Origin: an uncultured Pelagibacteraceae bacterium
GTDB taxonomy: Bacteria; Pseudomonadota; Alphaproteobacteria; Pelagibacterales; Pelagibacteraceae
Direction of reading: 5' to 3'
NCBI GenBank assembly: GCA_902584015.1
Contig: CACHYG010000009.1
Location: forward strand, 1-33,477
Length of the DNA: 33,477 nucleotides
Part shown: positions 17,349 to 26,471 of the stretch, one piece after another
Layout of the letters: every line of letters begins with the position of its first letter
Numbering within the stretch: the first letter of the stretch is position 1
Position numbers and translations under genes: made by a program
The notes under the pieces: model-generated
What the model saw: only the letters and a program-made list of their open reading frames with translations
Database searches by the model: none
Told to the model about the DNA's origin: nothing

Positions 17349-17954
17349 TTATTTTGTATTGGATGTTCCAGCTGATACTATAAATTTAGAAGCTTCCTCA
17401 AATGTCATATCTAAATATATAATTTCTTTTTTGGGGAACATTAATAAAAAACCACTAGTTGGGTTTGGTGTGGTTGGTACAAATACATTAACTAGCTCTG
17501 TATTTGTTTTTTTGGAAATTTCACCCTGATTATCTTTGGTTGCAAAACCAACTGCCCAACTTCCCTTTCTCGGATATTCAACTAAAACAACACTTTTTTT
17601 ACTTTTATCTTTTGTAGTAAAACTTTCTGTCATTTGATTTATTGCAGAATATATCGTTCTTAAGAATGGTATTCTTTTAAAAAGATCATTAATTAATTGT
17701 AAAATTTTTTTTCCAATAAATGATACCGAAATACCTCCTATAAAGGTAATTACAATTATAGATATAATAATTTCTAGACCAGGTATTGAAAAAGGTAGAT
17801 AATTATTAGGATTAATTTCTTTAGGTATAAGTTTTGAGGAGATATCAATTATAAACATAGTCAAGTATAAAGTGATACCTATGGGTATAATTGCAACTAT
17901 ACCTGCGATAAAGTAGTTTCGTAGTTTGTTAAGAATTGAAATTTTTTTTTTCAT
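17349..17954 (-). CDS. DUF502-family membrane protein
   Basis: This 201-residue protein resembles the DUF502 family of unknown function. Two membrane helices are seen (FIAGIVAIIPIGITLYLTMFII, about 14-35, and GLEIIISIIVITFIGGISV, about 54-72). The segments RIPFLRTIYSAINQMTESFT, VVLVEYPRKGSWAVGF and FVPTTPNPTSGFLLMFPK are the family's most conserved parts. The family is widespread in bacteria and has plant chloroplast relatives linked to membrane traits. It is divergent from the M48 peptidase gene with 59 bp between, and convergent with recG. Confidence 0.88.
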   Translation of the reverse strand: MKKKISILNKLRNYFIAGIVAIIPIGITLYLTMFIIDISSKLIPKEINPNNYLPFSIPGLEIIISIIVITFIGGISVSFIGKKILQLINDLFKRIPFLRTIYSAINQMTESFTTKDKSKKSVVLVEYPRKGSWAVGFATKDNQGEISKKTNTELVNVFVPTTPNPTSGFLLMFPKKEIIYLDMTFEEASKFIVSAGTSNTK

Positions 17955-18013
17955 TTTCTTTGTTAATGCTGATATTGATAATATAATAATATTATTTTAA
18001 AATCTAATTCAAA

Positions 18014-18841
18014 ATGAACAGACGTAATTTTATAAAGTATATTGGATGCGGTTGTGGTGGATTTTTATTAAATTCTTGTGGTTCGGCGCCTATAACCGAG
18101 CGAAAACAGCTTAAATTGATTCCCGAGTCAAAATTAAATGCACAGGCTGCTCAAATTTATGAAAAAGTTAAGGAGAAAGAAAAACTAATTACAGATGGAA
18201 GTACACTTAAAGAAATTAAAATGATAGGAAGCAAAATGGAAGACTCCATTAGCGAATATTTCTATAAACAGAATCTTAAAGACCCAACTACTAATTTTCA
18301 ATGGGAGTATATTCTAATTGATAACAAGAAAATTAAAAATGCATGGTGTATGCCAGGTGGTAAAATAGCAGTTTACACAGGATTACTGGATATTACTAAA
18401 AATAAAAATGGTCTTGCCGCTGTAATGGGGCATGAAGTTGCTCATGCTGTTGCTAAACATTCTGTGGAAAGAGCTAGCAGAGGAGTTCTTATGAAAACAA
18501 CAATTCAAATAACAGATATATTAACTGGTGGTAAAATAAGTCAAGTAAACAGAACTACAGGAATGGATACTGTTGGATTGTTGGCACAATTGGGCTTAAT
18601 GAATCCATTTAATCGTAAACAAGAAACTGAGGCGGATTATTTAGGATTAATTTTCTCTTCTTTATCAGGTTTTGATATAAGAGAAACTACAAAAATTTGG
18701 GAGAGAATGAGAGAAGCTAACAAAGGTCAAGAACCTCCAGAATTTATGAGTACACACCCATCCTCAACCAATAGAATAAATCAGATAAATGAATGGATGA
18801 ACGAGATTATCTTAAAGTATCCGCCAATACAAAAAAGTTAA
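18014..18841 (+). CDS. M48-family metallopeptidase, predicted lipoprotein
   Basis: This 275-residue zinc peptidase is BepA/LoiP-like. The N-terminus NRRNFIKYIGCGCGGFLLNSC looks like a twin-arginine motif combined with a lipobox (LLNSC, C22), so a periplasmic lipoprotein is likely. The active site is GHEVAHAVAKHS with H140-E141-x-x-H144, and the third ligand is in ETEADYLGL. Such enzymes degrade or refold misassembled outer-membrane proteins. The HPSSTNRINQI end is typical of the family. Its stop lies 9 bp before the left tRNA-Lys att repeat, so this gene marks the edge of the original host sequence. Confidence 0.92.
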   Translation: MNRRNFIKYIGCGCGGFLLNSCGSAPITERKQLKLIPESKLNAQAAQIYEKVKEKEKLITDGSTLKEIKMIGSKMEDSISEYFYKQNLKDPTTNFQWEYILIDNKKIKNAWCMPGGKIAVYTGLLDITKNKNGLAAVMGHEVAHAVAKHSVERASRGVLMKTTIQITDILTGGKISQVNRTTGMDTVGLLAQLGLMNPFNRKQETEADYLGLIFSSLSGFDIRETTKIWERMREANKGQEPPEFMSTHPSSTNRINQINEWMNEIILKYPPIQKS

Positions 18842-18850
18842 ATCACCATA

Positions 18851-18897
18851 AATGGTGAGCCGTGTTGGACTCGAACCAACGACCCATTCCTTAAAAG
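18851..18897. repeat. Left att repeat: displaced tRNA-Lys 3' half
   Basis: These 47 bp are identical to 21048-21094. They cover the encoded CCA, acceptor 3' strand, T arm, variable loop, 3' anticodon stem and part of the anticodon loop of tRNA-Lys, in the minus orientation. Identity stops at TTAAAAG in the anticodon loop; the next bases (AATACTACAC) do not restore the tRNA 5' half. It is therefore a fragment, not a gene. It starts 9 bp after the M48 peptidase stop. Confidence 0.95.
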
Positions 18898-18936
18898 AAT
18901 ACTACACAACACAGAAAATTCCAGTTTAAAACAAAA

Positions 18937-18968
18937 AAACCTTCATTTAACGTTCGTATGGAGGGTTT
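18937..18968 (-). terminator. Possible imperfect terminator hairpin
   Basis: AAACCTTCAT pairs imperfectly with ATGGAGGGTTT. On the minus strand the stem is followed by a run of seven T (18939-18933), as in an intrinsic terminator. The stem has one mismatch and one bulge in that orientation. No minus-strand gene ends here now, so it may be left over from a lost gene or may protect the att boundary. Confidence 0.3.
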
Positions 18969-19000
18969 AGAATTGAATAAATGTGTAAAATTTCAAATAT

Positions 19001-19106
19001 AAAACTGTACACTCACTGTACACCTTAAGTTTTAGAAATTTAAAAAAAGTGTTTAGTTTTTGGATTTTCAGAATTTTTTTCAAGTGTTTAGAAAGTGTAC
19101 AGTTTT
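19001..19106. repeat. 13-bp perfect inverted repeat around the left arm region
   Basis: AAAACTGTACACT at 19001-19013 is exactly complementary to AGTGTACAGTTTT at 19094-19106. The left arm overlaps the 21-bp element. Between the arms lie the first and second copies of AAGTGTTTAG. The spacing (about 80 bp) favours protein-binding sites over a transcript hairpin. Confidence 0.7.
19006..19026. repeat. 21-bp element, left copy (TGTACA-type)
   Basis: Begins TGTACACTCAC and ends GTACACCTT; 20 of 21 positions match the copy at 20968-20988 (T/C difference at 19017/20979). Internally it contains two TGTACA half-sites 11 bp apart. It is 108 bp inside the left att repeat. Possible recombinase arm site or operator. 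Confidence 0.75.
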
Positions 19107-19147
19107 TTGTTGTGTAAATCCGTGCAGAAGAATTACTTGCTGAGAAA

Positions 19148-19161
19148 ATTCTTATAAGAAT
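19148..19161. promoter_or_regulatory. 14-bp perfect palindrome upstream of the methyltransferase gene
   Basis: ATTCTTATAAGAAT reads the same on both strands and lies 36 bp before the methyltransferase ATG, where an operator would act. No separate controller protein is encoded, so self-regulation by one of the two enzymes or by a host factor is possible. A 14-bp palindrome can arise by chance in AT-rich DNA. Confidence 0.4.
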
Positions 19162-19191
19162 GATTTAAAATTAACCTATATTAATGTATAA

Positions 19192-20127
<936 letters not shown>

Positions 20128-20131
20128 AAAG

Positions 20132-20962
20132 TTATAATTTTAAACTATCTTTTAGTACATTTAATGATGTCTCTACACATTCAAGCATAATTTTAAACAT
20201 TTGTTGTGATTTCCAACTTTCACATTGAAAATATAGAGATGGAATTTGTAACATCTGACTATTATTATTAACATTAACAAAAATATTTTTACAATAATTA
20301 ATATTTATTTTCATACCATAATTACTTGCTGTAACCCTATCTATTCGATTTAATGCACCATTATCATGTGCAATTGTTACTTTTTTTCCATAATTTGATT
20401 TTAATGTAAATGTCGTAGTTGAAAAATTTGAGCCCTGAAAAAAAATAACGTAAGGAAAATGATATTCATCAATCATAAAATTTCTACACTCTAAGATATT
20501 TTTGTGAACTCTCTCTATAGCGTTACCTGCAACCATTAAATCTTGGTCCTTTTTTTTACCTTGTTTTATGCCTGATAATATTTTTTCAACATCATTTCCT
20601 TGGTGCTTAGACTCTCCAATTAAAATAGTTCTCCATTTATCAAATTTATCTTTAGCTTCAATGATACCGCCATCAGGTTTGATACTTGAATTAGAAACAA
20701 ATATTGTATTTCCTAGTTTTTTATCTATTGAATTTAATTTTCTATTAATTTCTTTTTTTTCAATTTTATTTCTGTGTCTAAAATTTATGTTCTTATATTT
20801 TAATTTAAGATATTTGTTTACTTCACCAACAACTAGGCCTATGGATTGATCATGTTTTTGAGCTTCTTTACCAAAAATTCCTAAAGGACCACCAGCTTCT
20901 TCATGTTGAAGAGTTAATCTACTTGCTTGTCCTTTCCCCTTAATTTTTATGACCTTCTTCAT
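20132..20962 (-). CDS. Type II restriction endonuclease, EcoRI/RsrI family (predicted GAATTC)
   Basis: This 276-residue protein is a clear EcoRI homologue (EcoRI is 277), aligning with a constant offset of 6 through the core. The PD-(D/E)xK site is complete: NSSIKPDGG with D97 (EcoRI D91) and IGESKHQG with E117 and K119 (E111, K113). The recognition helix segment is DQDLMVAGNAIERVHKN (139-155), keeping Met143, Asn147, Ala148, Arg151 and Lys154 of the EcoRI contacts; EcoRI Ala138 is Val144. LNRIDRVTASNYGM keeps R206 and R209 (EcoRI R200, R203). It would cut unmethylated GAATTC as a dimer. ATG 20962 is preferred to GTG 20974, which lies inside the 21-bp repeat. It lies 87 bp downstream of tRNA-Lys on the same strand. 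Confidence 0.95.
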   Translation of the reverse strand: MKKVIKIKGKGQASRLTLQHEEAGGPLGIFGKEAQKHDQSIGLVVGEVNKYLKLKYKNINFRHRNKIEKKEINRKLNSIDKKLGNTIFVSNSSIKPDGGIIEAKDKFDKWRTILIGESKHQGNDVEKILSGIKQGKKKDQDLMVAGNAIERVHKNILECRNFMIDEYHFPYVIFFQGSNFSTTTFTLKSNYGKKVTIAHDNGALNRIDRVTASNYGMKININYCKNIFVNVNNNSQMLQIPSLYFQCESWKSQQMFKIMLECVETSLNVLKDSLKL

Positions 20963-20967
20963 AAATT

Positions 20968-20988
20968 TGTACACTCACCGTACACCTT
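20968..20988. repeat. 21-bp element, right copy, at the endonuclease start
   Basis: Matches 19006-19026 at 20 of 21 positions and is in the same orientation. It sits 5 bp upstream of the endonuclease ATG, so it covers the region where a ribosome would bind; on the minus strand it reads GGTGTACGGTGAGTGTACA. Protein bound here would be expected to affect endonuclease expression. It lies 59 bp inside the right att repeat. Confidence 0.75.
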
Positions 20989-21047
20989 TTTTAAAAAATA
21001 TTTAAGAGTTAAAAGAATGGGGTATTTCAGCCATTAAATGGAAGTTT

Positions 21048-21125
<78 letters not shown>

Positions 21126-21177
21126 AAAGAGTTTCTTATATAGACTTTTTTTAGATATAATCAATGTTTAAAAGGTA

Positions 21178-22290
21178 TCATAATTTATTAAAGTATTTCA
21201 TATGAAACCTTTCAAATGTTCCCTTTTTAATATTATATCTTATAGCTTGCATCAATTCTTGATAGAAATTTAAATTATGAAGTGTTAGTAACATAGAACC
21301 TAATATTTCATTGGTGTTAAACAAATGGTTCAAATAATTCTTTGAATATTTATTTAAACCAAATTTTTTACAATCTTTGTCTAATGGTGAATTATCATAT
21401 TTATATTTAGCATTTCTAATATTAACTCTACCTTTCCATGTAAAAGCGAGACCAGTTCTTCCTGATCTTGTGGGTAAGACACAATCAAACATATCTACAC
21501 CCATTTTTACAGCTCCTAAAATGTCAGATGGTGTACCAACACCCATTAAATATCTTGGTTTATTTTCAGGCATATAATCTTTTACAGCATCTAAAACAGT
21601 TAACATTTCATTTTGAGTTTCGCCAACTGCTAATCCACCAAGTGCGTAGCCATCAAAATTAATATCTACAAGTTTTCCAATGGACTCCAGTCGTAAATCA
21701 TTGAATAACCCACCCTGAACAATGCCAAATAATGCTTTAAGTTTATTTGTACCAAATGCAATCTTTGATCTTTTTGCCCAATACATGGACAAATCTAAAG
21801 ATTCTTTTATTTTTTTTTTATCTTGAGTGTTTTTTGGACATTCATCCATGACCATTACAATATCTGAATTAAGTCCTTTTTGTATTTTAATGCTTTCCTC
21901 AGGACCAAGTATAAATTTTCTACCATCTATATGTGAGTTAAAAATTGCCCCTTTTTCTCTATCTATTTTATTTAATTTTGATAAAGACATTACTTGGAAA
22001 CCACCTGAGTCAGTAAGTATTGGAAGTTTACAATTCATATATTTATGCAAACCCTTACTTTTTTTAATTCTATCTAATCCAGGTCTAAGCATTAAATGGT
22101 AAGTGTTTGCTAAAATTATTTCACTTCCAGTTTCAATTATATCGTCAATAAAAGTTGCTTTTACTGTAGCCTGTGTACCAACAGGCATAAAAACAGGTGT
22201 ATGTATTTTTCCCCGATGTGTATTAATTAAACCAGTCCTAGCATAATTTTCCTTAGATGTTACTTTAAAAGAAAATTTTTTTAATGACAT
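21178..22290 (-). CDS. tgt: tRNA-guanine transglycosylase (queuosine pathway)
   Basis: This 370-residue enzyme exchanges G34 for the queuine precursor in tRNAs with GUN anticodons. Signatures are PVGTQATVKA, LANTYHLMLRPG, LTDSGGFQVMSL (catalytic Asp), FGIVQGGLFNDLR, YALGGLAVGE, and MFDCVLPTRSGRTG with the nucleophile Asp269. Unusually, the C-terminal zinc site has lost two cysteines: where the family has CxCxxC, this protein has C307-K-K-F-G-L312; the later His338 (LTLHN) remains. ATG 22290 is used; the codon before it is TTG. It is followed 52 bp later by tRNA-Lys. Confidence 0.95.
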   Translation of the reverse strand: MSLKKFSFKVTSKENYARTGLINTHRGKIHTPVFMPVGTQATVKATFIDDIIETGSEIILANTYHLMLRPGLDRIKKSKGLHKYMNCKLPILTDSGGFQVMSLSKLNKIDREKGAIFNSHIDGRKFILGPEESIKIQKGLNSDIVMVMDECPKNTQDKKKIKESLDLSMYWAKRSKIAFGTNKLKALFGIVQGGLFNDLRLESIGKLVDINFDGYALGGLAVGETQNEMLTVLDAVKDYMPENKPRYLMGVGTPSDILGAVKMGVDMFDCVLPTRSGRTGLAFTWKGRVNIRNAKYKYDNSPLDKDCKKFGLNKYSKNYLNHLFNTNEILGSMLLTLHNLNFYQELMQAIRYNIKKGTFERFHMKYFNKL

Positions 22291-22298
22291 CAATCATA

Positions 22299-22853
22299 TT
22301 ATTTTGATTTAAAACTAATGATCTTATCAGGGTCGCTTACAGAACCGTTTGGGCCTGCACCTCTTTTAATTTTATCAATATATTCCATACCCTTAGTTAC
22401 TTTTCCAAATACGGTATAGTTTCTATCTAAGTGAGGAGCATCATCGAAACATATAAAAAATTGACTATTAGCACTGTTAGGATCTGATGATCTAGCCATA
22501 GATAATGTACCTCTCAAATGTGGAATATCACTAAATTCTGCTGGAAGATCAGGAAGGTCTGATCCACCCATACCAGCTCTATCCAAATTAAACTGATCAG
22601 AGGATGAATTTCCAAATCGAACGTCACCAGTTTGAGCCATAAAACCTTCTATAACTCTGTGAAATACTACATTGTCATATTTTCCTTCATTCGCTAATTT
22701 CTTAATTCTTTCAACATGTTTTGGTGCTTTATCCTCAAATAATTCAATTTCCACATCACCATCTTTTAGTTTTAGTATCATTATATTCTCCTTTGCTATT
22801 ATATTTTTTGGTATTAAAAAAAATAAGATTATAATTAAAAAATATTTATGCAT
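22299..22853 (-). CDS. Exported cyclophilin-type peptidyl-prolyl isomerase
   Basis: This 184-residue protein has a signal peptide (YFLIIILFFLIPKNIIA), so it probably assists folding in the periplasm. The cyclophilin core is complete: VVFHRVIEGFMAQTGD with the catalytic Arg, LRGTLSMARSSDPNSANSQFFICFDDAPHLD (read in two parts, 114-144), and YTVFGKVTKGMEYID. It accelerates cis-trans isomerisation of proline bonds. It overlaps coaD by 8 bp and precedes tgt by 8 bp, so gyrA-coaD-ppi-tgt are likely co-transcribed. Confidence 0.95.
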   Translation of the reverse strand: MHKYFLIIILFFLIPKNIIAKENIMILKLKDGDVEIELFEDKAPKHVERIKKLANEGKYDNVVFHRVIEGFMAQTGDVRFGNSSSDQFNLDRAGMGGSDLPDLPAEFSDIPHLRGTLSMARSSDPNSANSQFFICFDDAPHLDRNYTVFGKVTKGMEYIDKIKRGAGPNGSVSDPDKIISFKSK

Positions 22854-23340
22854 ATTTATTTTTGAGTGCTTTAATAGTACTTGGTGTAGTAAATTTTTTT
22901 ATATTACCTCCAAGTTCTATAATTTCTTTAACAAAATTCGAGGATATTATTTGATTTTCGATATCTGACATTAAAAACATTGTTTCAATATTATTATCTA
23001 GATTTTTGTTCATCCCTGCTAATTGATATTCATATTCAAAATCAGAAACTGCTCTTAACCCTCTTAAAATTATTTTTGATTTCATTTTTTTACACAATTG
23101 TGTAGTCAATGAATTAAATATAATTACTTTTACTTTTTTTTTATTGAATTTTAAATCTTTGTATAAAGCATTTTCTACAATTTCTAATCTTTCATTAGAA
23201 TTAAACAGATAATTCTTATTACTGTTTTCGGATATGGCTACAATAACAGTATCAACGATTTTTAAAGCCTTTTTAATTAAGTCAATATGGCCATAGGTAA
23301 TAGGATCAAAAGTGCCTGGATATAATACATTTCTTTTCAT
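22846..23340 (-). CDS. coaD: Phosphopantetheine adenylyltransferase
   Basis: This 164-residue nucleotidyltransferase makes dephospho-CoA from 4'-phosphopantetheine and ATP. The nucleotide-binding T/HxGH motif is in YPGTFDPITYGHIDLIKKA (residues 7-25). ILRGLRAVSDFEYEYQLAGMN (about 88-108) and ISSNFVKEIIELGGNI are CoaD signatures. Length matches the family. Its ATG overlaps the gyrA stop (TAATG). Confidence 0.97.
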   Translation of the reverse strand: MKRNVLYPGTFDPITYGHIDLIKKALKIVDTVIVAISENSNKNYLFNSNERLEIVENALYKDLKFNKKKVKVIIFNSLTTQLCKKMKSKIILRGLRAVSDFEYEYQLAGMNKNLDNNIETMFLMSDIENQIISSNFVKEIIELGGNIKKFTTPSTIKALKNKYA

Positions 23341-25922
23341 TATATCAGGTTATCATCAATTTTAATTGCTGAAACTACTTTTTCATCACCACTTAATTTA
23401 ATAATTCTAACACCTTGAGTATTTCTACCTGCGAGTCTTATTTCTTTAACTCCAACTCTTATTACACGACCTGTGTTAGTAGATATTAAAATGTCATCTC
23501 CCTCAACAACAGGAAAGGAGGATGAAACATCTCCATTTCTTGGAGAATTTACAATACCAATTATACCTTTGCCTCCTCTGTTAGTTACTCGAAAATCGTA
23601 ATGAGAGGTTCTTTTTCCATATCCATTTTCTGTAATAGATAACAAAAATTTTTGTTTAGCAGCTACTTCTGCTTTATTATCAGATCCATTTTTACCATTT
23701 TTTTTAGTTTTGGAGTCGTGATCAATAATAGACAATGAAACAATAGTGTCGTTTTGTCCAAGATTAATGCCTCTAATTCCTTTTGACGACCTACCTTTAA
23801 AAATTCTTAATTTTTTTGCTTCAAATCTGATACATTTCCCTAGCCTAGTACTAAGAACTATATCTTTATCATCATCACAAATTTTTACTCCTATAATTTT
23901 ATCATCAGAATCAAGTTTCATGGCTATTTTTCCAGCAGTGTTAATTGAAGAGAAATCCTCAATGCTATTTTTTCTAATTTTGCCTTTAGAAGTTGCAAAT
24001 ATTATATGCAAATTTTTTGATTGATTATCTTTGTCAGGAAAAGGCATTATAGAGCTAATAGATTGATGATTTTTTAAAGGTAAAATATTAAAAAGAGATT
24101 TTCCTTTGGATGAAGCAGAACCTTCAGGTATTTTCCAAGCTTTTATTCTATATACCAATCCTTCAGTAGAGAAGAATAATACTGGGGTATGTGTGTTAAC
24201 TGATAATGTCTGTACAACAGAATCCTCATTTCTTGTTTTAATACCCGATTTACCTTTACCACCTCTTTTTTGTTTTTTTACATTACTTAACGAACTTCTT
24301 TTAATATAACCTTGAATTGTAACTGTAATTAATATTGCCTCTTTTTGTATAGTCTCTTCAATATCATAATTTAATACAGCATCAATAATTTTAGTTCTAC
24401 GAGGCTCAGAATATTTATCTTTAATAATTTTAAGCTCGTCACTGATAACTTTCATAAGTTCTTTTTTTGAATTAATTATTTTTTTAAAATTCACAATTAA
24501 CTCAGATAATTTTTTTATTTCTATTTCAATTTCCTGAATTCCAAGTGCAGTTAACTTTTGTAATCTCAATTCTAGAATTGATATAACTTGAGATTGACTT
24601 AATGAGTAGCTTCCAGAAATATTTTTATTTTCAATTAATTTAATAAATTTTGTAGTCTTTGAAATTTTCCACTTAGTTTTTAACAATTGGTTTTTTGCTT
24701 CATCTGGGGATTTAGATGCACGAATAATTTTTATAATTTTATCTAAATTTTCAACTGCAACAGTCAAACCAATTAATATATGTGCTCTTTCTTCAGCCTT
24801 TTGTAAATCAAATTTAGTTCTTTTAATTACAACATCCTCTCTAAATTCTAAAAAATTTTCCAAAAAATCTTTTAATGAACAATTTTGTGGTTTTTGATTT
24901 ACAATAGCTAGAGTGTTAAATCCAAATGAACTTTCTATTGCTGTAAATTTGTATAGCTGTCTTTTGATAGTTTCAGGTTCAACACCTCGTCTTAAATCTA
25001 TAGATACACGAATTCCCTCTCTGTTTGACTCATCTCTAATATCGCTTATACCTTCAATCTTTTTATCTCTTACAAGCTCTACTATTCTCTCATTCAATGT
25101 AGCTTTATTTACTTGATAAGGCACAGAAGTTATTACAATTCTTTCTTTATCATTTTTTATTTGTTCTATTTTGATATCTCCTCTAATTTTAAAAGATCCT
25201 CTACCACTTTTGTAACCTTCTTTAATTATATTTTTCCCTATAATTGTTCCTCCTGTTGGAAAATCTGGTCCTGGTATATGTTTCATTAACTCATTAAGTT
25301 TGATATCTCGGTTACCTATCAATGCAAGTGTTCCGTCAATAACTTCACCAAGGTTATGTGGCGGTATACTTGTTGCCATTCCAACTGCAATTCCTCCCGC
25401 ACCATTTACTAACAAATTGGGATATTGTGCAGGTAAAACAACGGGTTCAACCTCGGTTTCATCATAATTACTTTTAAAAGTAACTGTATTTTTTTCTATA
25501 TCATCTATTAAATACTGTGAGATTTTTGATAATTTAGTTTCAGTATATCTCATTGCTGCGGGTGGATCTCCATCGATTGACCCAAAATTACCTTGTCCAT
25601 CAATCAATGGTAAACTCATAGAAAAATCTTGCACCATCCTAACAAGTGCATCATATACTGCTTGATCCCCGTGTGGATGGTACTTACCAATTACATCACC
25701 AACAACACGTGCAGATTTACGGAATTGTTTTGACCAATCAAAACCACCTTTATACATTGCATATAAAATTCTTCTATGTACAGGTTTTAAACCATCTCTA
25801 ACATCAGGAAGAGCTCTGCTAACTATAACGCTCATAGCATATGATAAATATGATGAACTTATCTCATCATACATTGCTATTGGCTTAATATTTGATTTTT
25901 CGCTTTCCTGAATTTTTTCCAT
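23340..25922 (-). CDS. gyrA: DNA gyrase subunit A
   Basis: This 860-residue protein is the DNA-breaking subunit of gyrase. The breakage domain shows [20 protein letters not shown] and the catalytic Tyr126 in AAMRYTE. The quinolone-determining region reads [15 protein letters not shown], with Gln87 where E. coli has Ser83; Asp91 (E. coli Asp87) is kept. The C-terminal six-bladed wrapping domain follows, with the GyrA box [10 protein letters not shown] (QRRGGKG in E. coli), so this is GyrA and not ParC. A Lys/Asn-rich insert (near [13 protein letters not shown]) lies between blades. It starts 5 bp after ssb and leads the gyrA-coaD-ppi-tgt run. Confidence 0.97.
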   Translation of the reverse strand: MEKIQESEKSNIKPIAMYDEISSSYLSYAMSVIVSRALPDVRDGLKPVHRRILYAMYKGGFDWSKQFRKSARVVGDVIGKYHPHGDQAVYDALVRMVQDFSMSLPLIDGQGNFGSIDGDPPAAMRYTETKLSKISQYLIDDIEKNTVTFKSNYDETEVEPVVLPAQYPNLLVNGAGGIAVGMATSIPPHNLGEVIDGTLALIGNRDIKLNELMKHIPGPDFPTGGTIIGKNIIKEGYKSGRGSFKIRGDIKIEQIKNDKERIVITSVPYQVNKATLNERIVELVRDKKIEGISDIRDESNREGIRVSIDLRRGVEPETIKRQLYKFTAIESSFGFNTLAIVNQKPQNCSLKDFLENFLEFREDVVIKRTKFDLQKAEERAHILIGLTVAVENLDKIIKIIRASKSPDEAKNQLLKTKWKISKTTKFIKLIENKNISGSYSLSQSQVISILELRLQKLTALGIQEIEIEIKKLSELIVNFKKIINSKKELMKVISDELKIIKDKYSEPRRTKIIDAVLNYDIEETIQKEAILITVTIQGYIKRSSLSNVKKQKRGGKGKSGIKTRNEDSVVQTLSVNTHTPVLFFSTEGLVYRIKAWKIPEGSASSKGKSLFNILPLKNHQSISSIMPFPDKDNQSKNLHIIFATSKGKIRKNSIEDFSSINTAGKIAMKLDSDDKIIGVKICDDDKDIVLSTRLGKCIRFEAKKLRIFKGRSSKGIRGINLGQNDTIVSLSIIDHDSKTKKNGKNGSDNKAEVAAKQKFLLSITENGYGKRTSHYDFRVTNRGGKGIIGIVNSPRNGDVSSSFPVVEGDDILISTNTGRVIRVGVKEIRLAGRNTQGVRIIKLSGDEKVVSAIKIDDNLI

Positions 25923-25927
25923 AAAAA

Positions 25928-26380
25928 TTAAAAAGGAATATCGTCATCAAGATCAGTTGAGATATCTTGAGAGATTTCATCATCAGTTTTGTTCTTATTT
26001 TGAATAGGTGTGCCAGTATTAGAATTATTACCACCCAACATTGTAAGAGATGAATTATATCCTTGAATAAGAATTTCAGTTGAATATTTATCTTGGCCAG
26101 ATTGCTCGTCTTTCCATTTTCTAGTAGTTAGTTGACCCTCAACATAAATTTGTGCACCTTTTTTTAAGTACTGTTGAACCACATTAACTAGACCTTCATT
26201 AAATACAACTATACGGTGCCACTCTGTTTTTTCTTTTTTTTCGCCCGTATTCTTATCTTTCCATGACTGACTTGTTGCAAGGCTCAATCTTGCAACACTT
26301 TTACCATTGACCATTTGCTTAATTTCTGGGTCTGCGCCCAAACGGCCAATTAATAATACTTTATTTAAGCTTCCTGCCAT
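25928..26380 (-). CDS. ssb: Single-stranded DNA-binding protein
   Basis: This 150-residue protein binds single-stranded DNA during replication, repair and recombination. It has the OB fold ([47 protein letters not shown]) in the first 110 residues, a disordered polar linker, and the acidic tip DLDDDIPF that recruits partner enzymes. It is divergent from uvrA with 91 bp between the start codons, a common proteobacterial arrangement. I see no clear LexA box in that gap. Confidence 0.97.
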   Translation of the reverse strand: MAGSLNKVLLIGRLGADPEIKQMVNGKSVARLSLATSQSWKDKNTGEKKEKTEWHRIVVFNEGLVNVVQQYLKKGAQIYVEGQLTTRKWKDEQSGQDKYSTEILIQGYNSSLTMLGGNNSNTGTPIQNKNKTDDEISQDISTDLDDDIPF

Positions 26381-26471
26381 AATATTTTAATGAAGATATA
26401 AATAATACTTATATATTTATATCATAAATACGTGTGAATATTAATTTTATTTATTTAAAGCAACAAAAAAT

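Noticed and set aside
18851..18897. Second tRNA-Lys gene
   Set aside because: Only the 3' part is present; the sequence beyond the anticodon loop does not restore the 5' half.
20963..20974. GTG start giving a 280-residue endonuclease
   Set aside because: ATG 20962 gives 276 residues, near EcoRI's 277, and the longer start would put the 21-bp repeat inside the coding region.
26381..26471. SOS/LexA operator between ssb and uvrA
   Set aside because: No GAAC-N7-GTTC or CTG-N10-CAG pattern was seen in this 91-bp AT-rich gap.
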